64,000 nt of DNA from Pseudacidovorax sp. NFM-22 (GTDB lineage: Bacteria; Pseudomonadota; Gammaproteobacteria; Burkholderiales; Burkholderiaceae_C): contig NZ_JACBFY010000002.1 of NCBI RefSeq assembly GCF_021401245.1, positions 1,105,933 to 1,169,932 on the forward strand, given 5' to 3'. Both the position numbers and the translations under genes were made by a program. Of this stretch, positions 1 through 11,384 are shown piece after piece. How positions within the stretch are numbered: the stretch's first letter is position 1; every line of letters begins with the position of its first letter. Below the pieces are notes generated by a model. The model searched no databases. It worked only from the letters and a program-made list of their open reading frames with translations, and was not told where the DNA came from.

Positions 1-1458
<1,458 letters not shown>

Positions 1459-1654
1459 GGTCGGTGCGGGCGGTGGCGGGGGGCAGGCGGGCGGGTGGAT
1501 GGCAGCGACGCGCCGGCGTGGGGCGCGTGCGGCGCGCCTCCCGCGCGCCAGGGCGTCATTGTCTCAGGCCGACGCGGGAGGGCCGGGGGCGGCGTCAAGC
1601 CGGTGGAGGCTGGCACGCCTTCTGCAATCGGATGGGCACTTGCGTCCGCCACTG

Positions 1655-1668
1655 CCTGTATAGACAGC
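1655..1668. promoter_or_regulatory. Candidate HutC operator 1
   Basis: The bases CCTGTATAGACAGC form a near-palindrome differing at two positions from the perfect palindrome at 1758-1771. They share twelve consecutive bases with the site in front of hutH (6307-6320). HutC repressors of other proteobacteria bind TGTATA-type palindromes, so this is inferred to be a HutC site. It lies 201 bases before the ABC importer gene and could also act on recQ, which is divergent. Confidence 0.6.
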
Positions 1669-1673
1669 ATTTT

Positions 1674-1698
1674 GGTGCATGGCCGAGGCCGATGCACC
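1674..1698. promoter_or_regulatory. Inverted repeat between the two HutC-like sites
   Basis: GGTGCAT and ATGCACC form perfect seven-base arms, extended inward by a three-base GCC/GGC pairing after one mismatch, around a GAG centre. The element starts six bases after operator 1. It may be a binding site for another regulator or a hairpin in the leader. No family match is claimed. Confidence 0.35.
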
Positions 1699-1757
1699 GA
1701 AGCGGGACCTTCCCCCTTCGCGTGTCTTCTTCCCAATGAAACAGCGCTGCGGGTTGT

Positions 1758-1771
1758 CCTGTATATACAGG
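1758..1771. promoter_or_regulatory. Candidate HutC operator 2 (perfect palindrome)
   Basis: CCTGTATATACAGG is a perfect 14-base palindrome of the TGTATA class bound by HutC. It is 97 bases upstream of the importer start codon. With operator 1 the centre-to-centre distance is 103 bases, close to ten helical turns, which would suit two repressor dimers bound on one face of the DNA. That last point is inference. Confidence 0.65.
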
Positions 1772-1868
1772 TATGGCGGCCAGGCTCAGACTGCGCCCCG
1801 CTCCCCGGCTGGCGAGGTCGCCCGCACCGATGTCCGTTGTTCCGCCATTCACACCACAGGAGGGCCCC

Positions 1869-2834
1869 ATGGCCAAGACCGTCTTCAAGATCGCATCGCT
1901 GGTGGCTGCCGCCACCGCCCTCGCCTGCGCCGCGGGCACCGCCGCCGCGCAGGAGACGAAGATCGCGCTCGGCATGTCCGGCTGGACGGGCTTCGCCCCG
2001 CTCACGCTGGCCGACAAGGCCGGCATCTTCAAGAAGAACGGCCTGGACGTGGAGATCAAGATGATCCCGCAGAAGGACCGCCACCTGGCCCTGGCCTCGG
2101 GCGCCATCCAGTGCGCCGCCACCACGGTGGAGACGCACGTGGCCTGGAACGCCAACGGCGTGCCCATCGTGCAGATCTTCCAGATGGACAAGTCCTACGG
2201 CGCCGACGGCATCGCCGTGCGCAATGACGTCAAGTCCTTCGCCGACCTCAAGGGCAAGACCATCGGCGTCGATGCGCCCGGCACCGCGCCCTATTTCGGC
2301 CTGGCCTGGATGCTCAGCAAGAACGGCATGACGCTCAAGGACGTGAAGACCGTGACGCTGGCGCCGCAGGCTGCCGCCCAGGCCTTCGTGGCGGGCCAGA
2401 ACGACGCCGCCATGACCTACGAGCCGTACCTGTCGACGGTGCGCAACGCGCCGCAGTCCGGCAAGATCCTCGCGACCACGCTCGACTACCCGATGGTGAT
2501 GGACACCGTGGGCTGCGCGCCCACCTGGCTCAAGGCCAACGCCAAGGCGGCGCAGGCGCTCACCGCGTCGTACTTCGAGGCGCTGGAGATGATCAAGGCC
2601 GAGCCCGCCAAGGCCAACGAGATCATGGGCTCCGCGGTCAAGCAGACCGGCGAAGCGTTTGCCAATTCGTCCAAGTACCTGCGCTGGCAGGACAAGGCCG
2701 CCAACCAGAAGTTCTTCTCCGGCGAGCTGGAGCAGTTCATGAAGGAGTCGGTGCCGATCCTGCTGGAGGCCGGCGTGATCCGCAAGGCGCCCGAGGACCT
2801 CAAGGCCACCTACGACGCGTCGTACATCAAGTAA
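1869..2834 (+). CDS. ABC importer periplasmic binding protein, NMT1/SsuA-TauA type
   Basis: This 321-residue secreted protein should capture the substrate for the importer encoded with the next two genes. A Sec signal peptide (MAKTVFK, then an alanine-rich stretch) is likely cleaved near residue 27 (AAA-QE). The mature part has the NMT1/THI5-like layout: GWTGFAPLTLADKAGIFKKN at the front, then the DLKGKTIGVDAPGT segment that marks the domain crossover. The start is the ATG at 1869, which follows an AGGAGG-type ribosome site at 1859-1865. The stop codon abuts the permease start. Two HutC-like palindromes lie upstream, so I infer a substrate tied to histidine breakdown (histidine, urocanate or a related imidazole). 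Sequence alone does not exclude a sulfonate, thiamine-precursor or other substrate, since the fold is shared. Confidence 0.85.
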   Translation: MAKTVFKIASLVAAATALACAAGTAAAQETKIALGMSGWTGFAPLTLADKAGIFKKNGLDVEIKMIPQKDRHLALASGAIQCAATTVETHVAWNANGVPIVQIFQMDKSYGADGIAVRNDVKSFADLKGKTIGVDAPGTAPYFGLAWMLSKNGMTLKDVKTVTLAPQAAAQAFVAGQNDAAMTYEPYLSTVRNAPQSGKILATTLDYPMVMDTVGCAPTWLKANAKAAQALTASYFEALEMIKAEPAKANEIMGSAVKQTGEAFANSSKYLRWQDKAANQKFFSGELEQFMKESVPILLEAGVIRKAPEDLKATYDASYIK

Positions 2835-3650
2835 ATGCCCTTGCGTGAGTCCGCGTCCGTGCCCCGCCGTTCCGTCATGACCCCGCTCGAGCCCGTCGGC
2901 CCGCGCACGCGCTGGCTGCTGGGCGTGGCCTTCTTCGTGCTCTTCGTGGCGGTGTGGGCCTTCTTCACGCTGGGCGGCTATGTGTCGCCCACCTTCCTGG
3001 CCAGCCCGGTCACGATGGTGAAGGAGGCCGTGCTGCTGTTCACCGAGTACGGCTTCATCGGCGACATCGGCATGACGGTGTGGCGGGTGTTCGGCGGCTT
3101 CCTGCTGGCGGCCGTCATCGCGGTGCCGCTGGGCATCCTGATGGGCGCCTACAAGCCGGTGGAAGCCTTCCTGGAGCCCTTCGTCTCCTTCTGCCGCTAC
3201 CTGCCGGCCTCGGCCTTCATTCCGCTCTTGATCCTGTGGGCCGGCATCGGCGAAGCGCAGAAGCTGCTGGTGATCTTCATCGGCTCGGTGTTCCAGATCA
3301 TCCTGATGGTGGCGGTGACGGTGGGCAGCGCCCGCAAGGACCTGGTCGAGGCCGCGTACACCCTGGGCGCCGACGGCGGCGGCATCGTGCGGCGGGTGCT
3401 GATCCCGGGCGCGGCGCCGGGCATCGCCGAGACGCTGCGCCTGGTGCTGGGCTGGGCCTGGACCTACGTGATCGTGGCCGAGCTCATCGGCTCGTCCTCG
3501 GGCATCGGCCACATGATCACCGACAGCCAGGCGCTGCTGAACACCGGGCAGATCATCTTCGGCATCATCGTCATCGGCCTGATCGGGCTGGTGTCGGACT
3601 TCCTGTTCAAGGCCGTCAACCGGCGGCTGTTCGCCTGGGCTTCGCTATGA
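2835..3650 (+). CDS. ABC importer permease, SsuC/TauC type
   Basis: An integral inner-membrane permease of 271 residues. Hydrophobic segments begin near residue 28 (WLLGVAFFVLFVAVWAFF). The cytoplasmic coupling loop has the expected EAA motif (EAAYTLGADGGG followed by VLIPGAAPG) around residues 175-195. Translation may begin at 2835, directly after the upstream stop codon, or at the ATG at 2877 (MTPLEPVG). The second start gives a more typical short N-terminus, but I keep the first because it touches the upstream stop. The last four bases overlap the ATPase start (ATGA), which suggests translational coupling. Together with the neighbours it forms a complete three-part importer. Confidence 0.88.
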   Translation: MPLRESASVPRRSVMTPLEPVGPRTRWLLGVAFFVLFVAVWAFFTLGGYVSPTFLASPVTMVKEAVLLFTEYGFIGDIGMTVWRVFGGFLLAAVIAVPLGILMGAYKPVEAFLEPFVSFCRYLPASAFIPLLILWAGIGEAQKLLVIFIGSVFQIILMVAVTVGSARKDLVEAAYTLGADGGGIVRRVLIPGAAPGIAETLRLVLGWAWTYVIVAELIGSSSGIGHMITDSQALLNTGQIIFGIIVIGLIGLVSDFLFKAVNRRLFAWASL

Positions 3651-4450
3651 GCGGCAACGTGCAAGAAGCCGGCGTGCAGCTGGCCATCCGCGGCGTCTCG
3701 CGCACCTTCACCGGGGCGCGGGGGCAGTCCACGCAGGCGCTGTTGCCGGTGGACTTCGACGTGCGCGAGAACGACTTCGTCACCATCCTCGGGCCCTCGG
3801 GCTGCGGCAAGTCGACGCTGCTGCGCATCGTGGCGGGGCTGGACTTTCCGACCAGCGGCCAGGTGCTGCTGGACGGCCGGCCGGTGACCGGGCCGGGCGC
3901 GGACCGGGGCATGGTGTTCCAGAGCTACACGCTCTTTCCGTGGCTGGACATCGAGCAGAACATCCGCTTCGGCCTGCGCGAGCGCGGCCTGCCCGAGGCC
4001 GAGCAGAAGGAGCGCGCGGCCTACTTCATCGCCAAGGTCGGGCTGCGGGGCTTCGAGCGGCACTATCCCAAGCAGCTCTCGGGCGGCATGCAGCAGCGCA
4101 CGGCCATCGCGCGCGCGCTGGCCAACGACCCCAAGATGCTGCTGATGGACGAGCCCTTCGGCGCGCTGGACAACCAGACGCGGGTGCTGATGCAGGAGCT
4201 GCTGCTGGGCATCTGGGAGGCCGAGCGCAAGACGGTGCTGTTCGTCACGCACGACATCGACGAGGCGATCTTCATGGCCAACCGGGTGGCGGTGTTCAGC
4301 GCCCGGCCGGGCCGCATCAAGACCGAGATCGCGGTGGACCTGCCGCATCCGCGCCACTACACGCTCAAGACGACGCCGGAATTCATGGAGCTGAAGGCAC
4401 GGTTGACGGAAGAGATCCGGGCGGAGTCGATGGCGGCGGCGGAGCACTGA
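3647..4450 (+). CDS. ABC importer ATP-binding protein, SsuB/TauB type
   Basis: The 267-residue ATPase powers the importer. Walker A (GPSGCGKST) is at residues 49-57, the Q-loop is in MVFQSYTLFPW, the signature motif is LSGGMQQR near 144, Walker B is LLLMDEPFGALD near 165, and the H-switch is in VTHDIDEA. All key residues are present. Length and the FPW after the Q-loop fit the nitrate/sulfonate/taurine branch. The start overlaps the permease stop by four bases (ATGA). Behind it lies a non-coding kilobase of repeats, so the operon probably ends here. Confidence 0.92.
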   Translation: MSGNVQEAGVQLAIRGVSRTFTGARGQSTQALLPVDFDVRENDFVTILGPSGCGKSTLLRIVAGLDFPTSGQVLLDGRPVTGPGADRGMVFQSYTLFPWLDIEQNIRFGLRERGLPEAEQKERAAYFIAKVGLRGFERHYPKQLSGGMQQRTAIARALANDPKMLLMDEPFGALDNQTRVLMQELLLGIWEAERKTVLFVTHDIDEAIFMANRVAVFSARPGRIKTEIAVDLPHPRHYTLKTTPEFMELKARLTEEIRAESMAAAEH

Positions 4451-4492
4451 GCGATGGTTGTGCGGCGCAGTCAGGGTGATGTCGGGGGCGGC

Positions 4493-4735
4493 GCGCGTGG
4501 CCGGGGCCGGCTGCCGCGGGCTCATGGCGGGGTGGTCGGCCGCGCCGACTCCGCTGCGATGCTCGGCCGGGGCTCGCGTCGCAGAACTCGCTACGCGCTG
4601 GCGCGCTCCGCTCAAACAACTGCGACGAGTCAGTTCACGAAGCACGCCTGTCCTTCGGCAGGCGTGCCTCGCCCCGGCCTGCGCTTCTCGCCACCCCGCA
4701 AATCGCCCGCGCCAGCCGGCCCCGGCCCCGCGCGC
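4493..4735 (+). repeat. Family A structured repeat, copy A1
   Basis: The ends 4493-4537 and 4690-4733 are inverted copies of each other with about eight mismatches in 45 bases. Inside are a GTCGGC/GCCGAC hairpin, a helix GTCGCAG/CTGCGAC, and a hairpin at 4642-4667 with arms GCACGCCTG and CAGGCGTGC around TCCTTCGG. Copies A2 and A3 keep the same order of elements and the same loop, but the helix sequences differ in matched pairs. The end repeats are specific to this copy. Confidence 0.75.
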
Positions 4736-4800
4736 TGGGGACGTTGCGTCGGTATCGGGGAAGGGGAACCGCGTGCCCGGTTTTCTGACCGGGCTTCAGC

Positions 4801-4854
4801 TTCGGCTTCGGCTTCGGCTTCGGCTTCGGCTTCGGCTTCGGCTTCGGCTTCGGC
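4801..4854 (+). repeat. TTCGGC hexamer microsatellite, nine perfect copies
   Basis: Nine exact tandem TTCGGC units follow one degenerate unit (TTCAGC). They sit between repeat elements A1 and C1 in non-coding DNA. Slippage could change copy number. No reading frame here looks like a gene. Confidence 0.95.
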
Positions 4855-4873
4855 CTGGCCTCGGGCTTTCACT

Positions 4874-4984
4874 CCTCTCCCCTCTGGGGAGAGGTTGGGT
4901 GAGGGGCCGCCCAGCGCCTCGTTGAGGTCGGACCCTCAGCAGCGCCGCAGGCCCTCACCCCAGCCCTCTCCCAGAGGGAGAGGG
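4874..4984. repeat. Family C inverted-repeat element, copy C1
   Basis: The left arm at 4874-4907 (CCTCTCCCCTCTGGGGAGAG and onward to GTGAGGGG) is the near-perfect reverse complement of the right arm at 4952-4984, around a loop of about 44 bases. Each arm is itself a smaller hairpin. The same architecture recurs at 15707-15830. It is a REP/BIME-like extragenic element; arms of this CTCTCCC type are, as far as I recall, common in proteobacterial genomes. Confidence 0.8.
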
Positions 4985-5034
4985 AGCAACAGCCAGCTTC
5001 GGCTGGATCGGCGTGCACGACCGCACGGCCCATT

Positions 5035-5287
5035 CCAGAGTGGTCGGCAGCCCGTGGGCGGTGGTGCGCCTGTGGCGCGCCGAGGAGCGCAGCGGAGCCG
5101 GCCGCAGGCCTGCCGAAGGACAGGCCTGCTTCGTGATCTGACTCGCGGCATTTGTCCGAGCAGAGTGAACGCAGTGAACGTCGCGAGTTATGCCGCGGGC
5201 CGGTTTCGCGAGCACCGCAGGGGAGTCGGCGCGCAGCGCCGACCGCGCCACCGAAGCACCGCCGCCCACGGGCTGCCGGCCGCTCTG
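5035..5287 (-). repeat. Family A structured repeat, copy A2 (inverted)
   Basis: Reading on the minus strand, the core matches A1 and A3: the hairpin GTCGGCGC-TGC-GCGCCGAC, the helix GCGGCAT/ATGCCGC, and the loop hairpin at 5104-5129 with arms GCAGGCCTG and CAGGCCTGC. The ends (5035-5067 and 5255-5287) are about 33-base inverted copies with three mismatches, all C/T changes, and differ in sequence from the ends of A1 and A3. The copy is inverted relative to A1 and lies directly upstream of the hutC promoter region. Confidence 0.78.
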
Positions 5288-5314
5288 GCGCACCGTCCTG
5301 ACCATCGCTGCGGC

Positions 5315-5368
5315 AACGGCAACGGCATCGGCATCGGCATCGGCATCGGCATCGGCATCGGCATCGCT
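5315..5368 (+). repeat. ATCGGC hexamer microsatellite
   Basis: Two AACGGC units, six perfect ATCGGC units and one ATCGCT unit run in tandem. The tract ends 113 bases before the hutC start, so copy-number change could alter promoter spacing if the hutC promoter overlaps it. That is inference; no clear promoter was identified. Confidence 0.92.
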
Positions 5369-5481
5369 GAAGGCACAGGCACAGGCATGAACATCAAGCG
5401 CCAAGCCGTGCACACGCTGATCGACGCTGTCAGCGCCAGCCGCGGCCAGACCCGCAAGCCGCATCACGACGGAGGCCGCGC

Positions 5482-6267
5482 ATGACGACGACCGCCGCCA
5501 AGGCACCGCGCGACCGACGCCCCGTCAGCGCCCCACCGAGCAACCCGTCCTTGGCCCTCTACGAGCAGGTCAAGGAACACATCGTCCGCCGCATCCAGAG
5601 TGGCGAATGGCCCGCCGGCCACCGCCTGCCGTCGGAACACGAGCTGGTCGCGCAGTTCGGCATCTCGCGCATGACCGCCAACCGCGCCCTGCGCGAGCTG
5701 GTGGACGAAGGCCGCGTCAAGCGCGTGGCCGGCGTGGGCAGCTTCGTCGCCGAGACCAAGCCGCAGTCCACCCTGCTGCAGATCGCCAACATCGCCAGCG
5801 AGATCCGCGGCCGCGGCCACGACTATGGCTTCGAGCTGCTGGCGGCCGAGCGCATCGCCGCGCCCGCCGACATCGCCGCCTGGCTCGACGTGCGCCTGGG
5901 CGAATCGCTCTTCCACTGCCTCTGCCTGCACCTGGAGAACGGCACCCCCGTGCAGCTGGAGGACCGCTGGGTGAGCCCGCGCATGGTGCCGGCCTTCCTG
6001 GACCAGGACTTCTCGCTCATGCCGCCCAGCGAATACCTGGTGCGCCACGTGCCCTTCGACCAGATCGAGCACCTGGTCGATGCCGTGCTGCCCACGCCCG
6101 AGCAGGCCGCGCGCCTGGCCATGGACGTGGGCGAGCCCTGCCTGCTGCTCACCCGCCGCACCTGGTCCCGCGGCACGCCCATCACGCTGGTGCGCTGCCT
6201 GCACCCGGCCTCGCGCTACCGGCTGGGCAGCCGCTTCCGCGCCGACGGCAATCCCGGCTGGGGCTGA
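5482..6267 (+). CDS. hutC: Histidine utilization repressor HutC (GntR family)
   Basis: HutC represses the hut genes until urocanate binds. The 261-residue protein has a GntR winged helix-turn-helix at about residues 18-87 ([17 protein letters not shown], then [19 protein letters not shown]), followed by a UTRA-type effector domain, ending [13 protein letters not shown]. The ATG at 5482 has a GGAGG ribosome site at 5471-5475. It is the first gene of the hut cluster and lies 58 bases before hutH. No HutC-like palindrome is visible upstream of hutC itself, so autoregulation is not evident. Sites at 1655, 1758 and 6307 mark its likely targets. Assignment rests on domain order and on the hutH and hutU neighbours. 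Confidence 0.93.
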   Translation: MTTTAAKAPRDRRPVSAPPSNPSLALYEQVKEHIVRRIQSGEWPAGHRLPSEHELVAQFGISRMTANRALRELVDEGRVKRVAGVGSFVAETKPQSTLLQIANIASEIRGRGHDYGFELLAAERIAAPADIAAWLDVRLGESLFHCLCLHLENGTPVQLEDRWVSPRMVPAFLDQDFSLMPPSEYLVRHVPFDQIEHLVDAVLPTPEQAARLAMDVGEPCLLLTRRTWSRGTPITLVRCLHPASRYRLGSRFRADGNPGWG

Positions 6268-6306
6268 ACGCCCCTTGCCCAACCGCTTCGCCTTCGCACG
6301 CCACAA

Positions 6307-6320
6307 CCTGTATAGACAAC
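6307..6320. promoter_or_regulatory. Candidate HutC operator 3, in front of hutH
   Basis: CCTGTATAGACAAC shares its first twelve bases with operator 1 and lies only five bases before the hutH start codon. A repressor bound here would cover the ribosome-binding region or the start of transcription. No Shine-Dalgarno-like sequence is visible between it and the ATG. Confidence 0.6.
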
Positions 6321-6325
6321 CCGCC

Positions 6326-7873
6326 ATGACCCCCCTGCTGACCCTCCATCCCGGCCAGGTCGACCTGGCCAGCCTGCGCCGCATCCACCAGGGCGGCCTG
6401 ACGCTCGCGCTGGATGACAGCGTGCGCGCGGGCATGCAGGCCGCGCAGGCCGCCGTGCAGCGCATCGTGGACCACGACGACGTGGTCTACGGCATCAACA
6501 CCGGCTTCGGCAAGCTGGCCAGCACCAGGATCGGCCACGAGCACCTGGCCGAGCTGCAGCGCAACCTGGTGCTGTCGCACAGCGTGGGCACGGGCGAGCC
6601 GCTGGTGGCCGAGGTGGTGCGGCTGGTGATCGCCACCAAGGCGGTGAGCCTGGCGCGCGGGCATTCGGGCGTGCGGCCGGCGCTGGTCGATGCGCTGCTG
6701 GCGATGTTCAATGCCGGCGTCACGCCGCTGATCCCGGCCAAGGGCTCGGTGGGCGCCTCGGGGGACCTGGCGCCGCTGGCGCACCTGGCCTGCGTGCTCA
6801 TCGGCGAAGGCCAGGCGCGCCTGGCGGACGGCCGCGTCGTCGGCGGCGCCGAAGCCATGCGCAGCATCGGCATCGAGCCCTTCGTGCTCGGCCCCAAGGA
6901 AGGCCTGGCGCTGCTCAACGGCACGCAGGTCTCGACGGCGCTGGCGCTCGCCGGCCTCTTCGGCGCGGAGAACGTGTTCGCCTCGGCCCTGATGTCGGGC
7001 GCGTTGTCGCTGGAGGCCATCCAGGGTTCCATCAAGCCCTTCGACGCCCGCATCCATGCCGCGCGCGGCCAGCCGGGGCAGATCGCCGTGGCGGCCGCCG
7101 TGCGCACGCTGCTCGAAGGCAGCGCCATCATCCCCAGCCATGCCGACTGCGGTCGCGTGCAGGACCCGTATTCCATCCGCTGCATCCCGCAGGTGATGGG
7201 CGCCTGCCTGGACAACCTGACGCATGCCGCCCGCGTGCTGGTGACCGAGGCCAATGCCGCCTCGGACAACCCGCTGCTCTTCTGCGACACCGGCGAGGTC
7301 ATCTCCGGCGGCAACTTCCACGCCGAGCCGGTGGCCTTCGCGGCCGACATCCTCGCGCTGGCCGTCGCCGAGGTGGGCGCCATCGCCGAGCGCCGCATCG
7401 CGCTGCTGCTGGACACGGGCCTGTCGGGCCTGCCGCCCTTCCTGGTGCGCGACGGTGGGCTCAACTCCGGCTTCATGATCGCGCAGGTCACGGCCGCGGC
7501 CCTGGCCTCGGAGAACAAGTCGCTCGCCCATCCCGCCAGTGTGGACAGCCTGCCCACCTCGGCCAACCAGGAGGACCATGTGTCCATGGCGACCTTCGCG
7601 GCGCGCCGGCTGGGCGAGATGGTCAACAACACCGCGGTCGTCATCGGCATCGAGGCCATGGCCGCCGCGCAGGGCATCGAACTGAAACGCAACGACACCA
7701 CGCCGCGCAGCTCGGTCGCCGTCGAAGCCGAGATCGCCCGCATCCGCCGCCAGGTCGCCTTCGTCGAGCGCGACCGCTACCTGGCGCCGGACATCGAAGC
7801 CATGCGCCAGTGGGCACTGGCCGCCGAACTGCCCTCCCCGCTGCTGGCGCTGCTGCCCAGCCACCTCGCCTGA
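6326..7873 (+). CDS. hutH: Histidine ammonia-lyase
   Basis: HutH removes ammonia from histidine to give urocanate, the first step of the pathway. The 515 residues match the family length. The Ala-Ser-Gly that cyclises into the MIO cofactor is at residues 144-146 ([13 protein letters not shown]). Other family segments include [11 protein letters not shown] near 54 and [14 protein letters not shown] near 275. The start at 6326 gives the usual short N-terminus ([11 protein letters not shown]). The HutC-like site lies directly before it, and no ribosome site is obvious, so the transcript may be nearly leaderless or translated by coupling to hutC. It is followed 40 bases later by hutU. Confidence 0.96.
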   Translation: MTPLLTLHPGQVDLASLRRIHQGGLTLALDDSVRAGMQAAQAAVQRIVDHDDVVYGINTGFGKLASTRIGHEHLAELQRNLVLSHSVGTGEPLVAEVVRLVIATKAVSLARGHSGVRPALVDALLAMFNAGVTPLIPAKGSVGASGDLAPLAHLACVLIGEGQARLADGRVVGGAEAMRSIGIEPFVLGPKEGLALLNGTQVSTALALAGLFGAENVFASALMSGALSLEAIQGSIKPFDARIHAARGQPGQIAVAAAVRTLLEGSAIIPSHADCGRVQDPYSIRCIPQVMGACLDNLTHAARVLVTEANAASDNPLLFCDTGEVISGGNFHAEPVAFAADILALAVAEVGAIAERRIALLLDTGLSGLPPFLVRDGGLNSGFMIAQVTAAALASENKSLAHPASVDSLPTSANQEDHVSMATFAARRLGEMVNNTAVVIGIEAMAAAQGIELKRNDTTPRSSVAVEAEIARIRRQVAFVERDRYLAPDIEAMRQWALAAELPSPLLALLPSHLA

Positions 7874-7913
7874 ACCGACCGACCGACACCCCGACCTTTC
7901 AAGGAGCACCGCC

Positions 7914-9644
<1,731 letters not shown>

Positions 9645-9702
9645 GCGACTGGCGCGCTCCGGCGCGCGGGAAGAAAGACGGCGCCACAAAAACCGCCGCC
9701 CA

Positions 9703-9719
9703 GTCCCACCGCGTGGGAC
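9703..9719. promoter_or_regulatory. Palindrome upstream of the IclR-family gene
   Basis: GTCCCAC-CGC-GTGGGAC is a perfect inverted repeat 42 bases before the regulator start. Regulators of this family often bind such palindromes near their own promoter, so it may be an autoregulatory operator. It has no following run of T, which argues against an intrinsic terminator for hutU. Confidence 0.4.
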
Positions 9720-9761
9720 CGGGTGGTGCACTTCGCGATGGCTTTTTTTGATACTGGACGC

Positions 9762-10523
9762 ATGGCCTCGCCTGCGCCCCCCGTTGCTGCTGCTGCTGCC
9801 GTCCCTGCCGCCGACCGCGTGCTGCAGGTGCTGGCCGTGCTGGCGCGGCAGGGCCGGCCGCTCACGGCGGCCGAACTGATCGCCCACACGGGGCTCACGC
9901 GCAGCACCCTCTATCGCCAGCTGGCGCGCCTGCGCCGCTGGGGCTTCGTGATCGAGCGTGAGGGCAGCTATGCCCCGGGGCCGCTCAGCCTGCAGATGGC
10001 GCTGGGCTTCGACCTGGCCTCAGAGCTCATGCGCCAGGCCCGGCCCACCATGGAAGAGCTGGCCCGCCAGTCCCACGAGAGCGTCGGCCTGATCGTCGCG
10101 GTGAACGACCAGGCCATCTGCCTGGACATGGTCGAGAGCCACCAGTCGCTGCGCTGCTCCTTCGAGAAGGGCCGCAGCGTGCCGCTGCGCGCGGGCGCCT
10201 CGGCCAAGTGCCTGCTGGCCCACCTGCCGCCGGCCGCGCGGGCCGCAGTGCTCGATGCGCAGTACGGCGCCGGCACCGCCGAGCGTGCCGCCGCCGAGGC
10301 CGAGCTGCACGCCATCGGCCAGGCCGGCCATGCGCTGAGCGCCGGCGAGGTGGACGACGGCGTCTGGGGCTGCAGCGTGCCGCTGATGGGCGCCTCGCAC
10401 CAGGCGGCCGGCGTGCTCACGCTGATGGCCCCGATCCTGCGTGCGCAGCACCAGGAGGCCGCGCTCGTGCAGATGACCGTGGTGGCCGCGGCCCGCATCT
10501 CGCGCCGGCTGCTGCTGCATTGA
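9762..10523 (+). CDS. IclR-family transcriptional regulator
   Basis: A 253-residue regulator with an N-terminal winged helix (DRVLQVLAVLARQGRPLTAA, then HTGLTRSTLYRQLARLRRWG) and the IclR effector domain (LIVAVNDQAICLDMVES, GASAKCLLAHLPP). Its ligand is unknown. It sits between hutU and the second importer, so a role in regulating that importer or the later hut genes is likely. I use the ATG at 9762, which gives MASPAP. In-frame alternatives are the ATG at 9738 and the GTG at 9723; none has a convincing ribosome site. The low-complexity alanine-rich N-terminus (residues 5-12) is probably unstructured. Confidence 0.85.
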   Translation: MASPAPPVAAAAAVPAADRVLQVLAVLARQGRPLTAAELIAHTGLTRSTLYRQLARLRRWGFVIEREGSYAPGPLSLQMALGFDLASELMRQARPTMEELARQSHESVGLIVAVNDQAICLDMVESHQSLRCSFEKGRSVPLRAGASAKCLLAHLPPAARAAVLDAQYGAGTAERAAAEAELHAIGQAGHALSAGEVDDGVWGCSVPLMGASHQAAGVLTLMAPILRAQHQEAALVQMTVVAAARISRRLLLH

Positions 10524-10608
10524 GCAGGACCCCACCGCCAGCGAGCCCGCTTCCCCTCTTTCTTGCGCCTTCCGTTCTTCTCCCTTCCAACGTTCCCGGA
10601 GTGCTTCC

Positions 10609-11358
10609 ATGATGTCCCGCCCCCTGCCCCGTCGCCTGCTGCTCGCCCTCGTCGGCACCCTTGCCCTGGCCGGCACCGCCGCCCATGCCGCCGAGCCGCT
10701 GCGCGTGGCCACCGACGCCACCTTCCCGCCCATGGAGTACATCGAGAACGGCAAGCGCACCGGCTTCGACACCGAGATGGTCGAGGCCATCGGCAAGCAG
10801 CTGGGCCGGCCCGTGGAATGGATCGACATCGACTTCAAGGGCCTGATTCCGGCGCTGGTCTCGCGCCGCGCCGACATGGCCGTCTCGGCCATCTACATCA
10901 CCGACGAGCGCCGCAAGGTGGTCGACTTCACCGTGCCCTACTACGCCGGCGGCCTGGTGGTGATGACCAAGGCGGACAACAGCACCGTCAAGTCGCCCGC
11001 CGACCTGGCCGGCCGCAAGGTGAGCGTGCAGGTGGGCACCAAGTCGGTGAGCTTCCTCAAGGAGAAGTACCCGCAGGCCCAGCTGCTGGAGGTCGAGAAG
11101 AACCAGGAGATGTTCAACCTGGTGGAAGTGGGCCGCAGCGACGCCGCCGTCACCGGCAAGCCCGCCGCCTACCAGTATGTGCGCACCCGCCCCGGCCTCA
11201 AGGTGCTGCCCGAGCAACTGACCACCGAGGAATACGGCATGGCCATCCGCAAGGACACGCCCGAGCTCACCAAGGCGGTCAACGACGCCCTGGCCCGCAT
11301 GAAGGCCGACGGCAGCTACGCCGCGATCGTCCAGAAATGGTTCCCCGCGTCGAAGTGA
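10609..11358 (+). CDS. Amino acid ABC transporter periplasmic binding protein
   Basis: A 249-residue class 2 periplasmic binding protein of the HisJ/GlnH type. The signal peptide ends near residue 26 (AAHA-AEP). The mature protein begins LRVATDATFPPMEYIENGKR, followed by GFDTEMVEAIGKQLG, the family hallmark, and later ISAIYIT-like and DLAGRKVSVQVGT segments. It probably binds a polar amino acid; histidine, urocanate or glutamate are plausible from context only. A CGGAG ribosome site precedes two adjacent ATG codons; the first is used. The permease follows 26 bases later. Confidence 0.88.
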   Translation: MMSRPLPRRLLLALVGTLALAGTAAHAAEPLRVATDATFPPMEYIENGKRTGFDTEMVEAIGKQLGRPVEWIDIDFKGLIPALVSRRADMAVSAIYITDERRKVVDFTVPYYAGGLVVMTKADNSTVKSPADLAGRKVSVQVGTKSVSFLKEKYPQAQLLEVEKNQEMFNLVEVGRSDAAVTGKPAAYQYVRTRPGLKVLPEQLTTEEYGMAIRKDTPELTKAVNDALARMKADGSYAAIVQKWFPASK

Positions 11359-11384
11359 CGCGCGGCTGACCACAGGACGCGACG

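Noticed and set aside
2486..2809. Minus-strand open frame of 107 codons inside the importer gene
   Set aside because: It is fully antisense to the periplasmic binding protein, with no ribosome site and no known motif.
4801..4854. Repeat tract considered as a CRISPR array
   Set aside because: The unit is six bases with no spacers, and no cas gene is nearby; it is a microsatellite.
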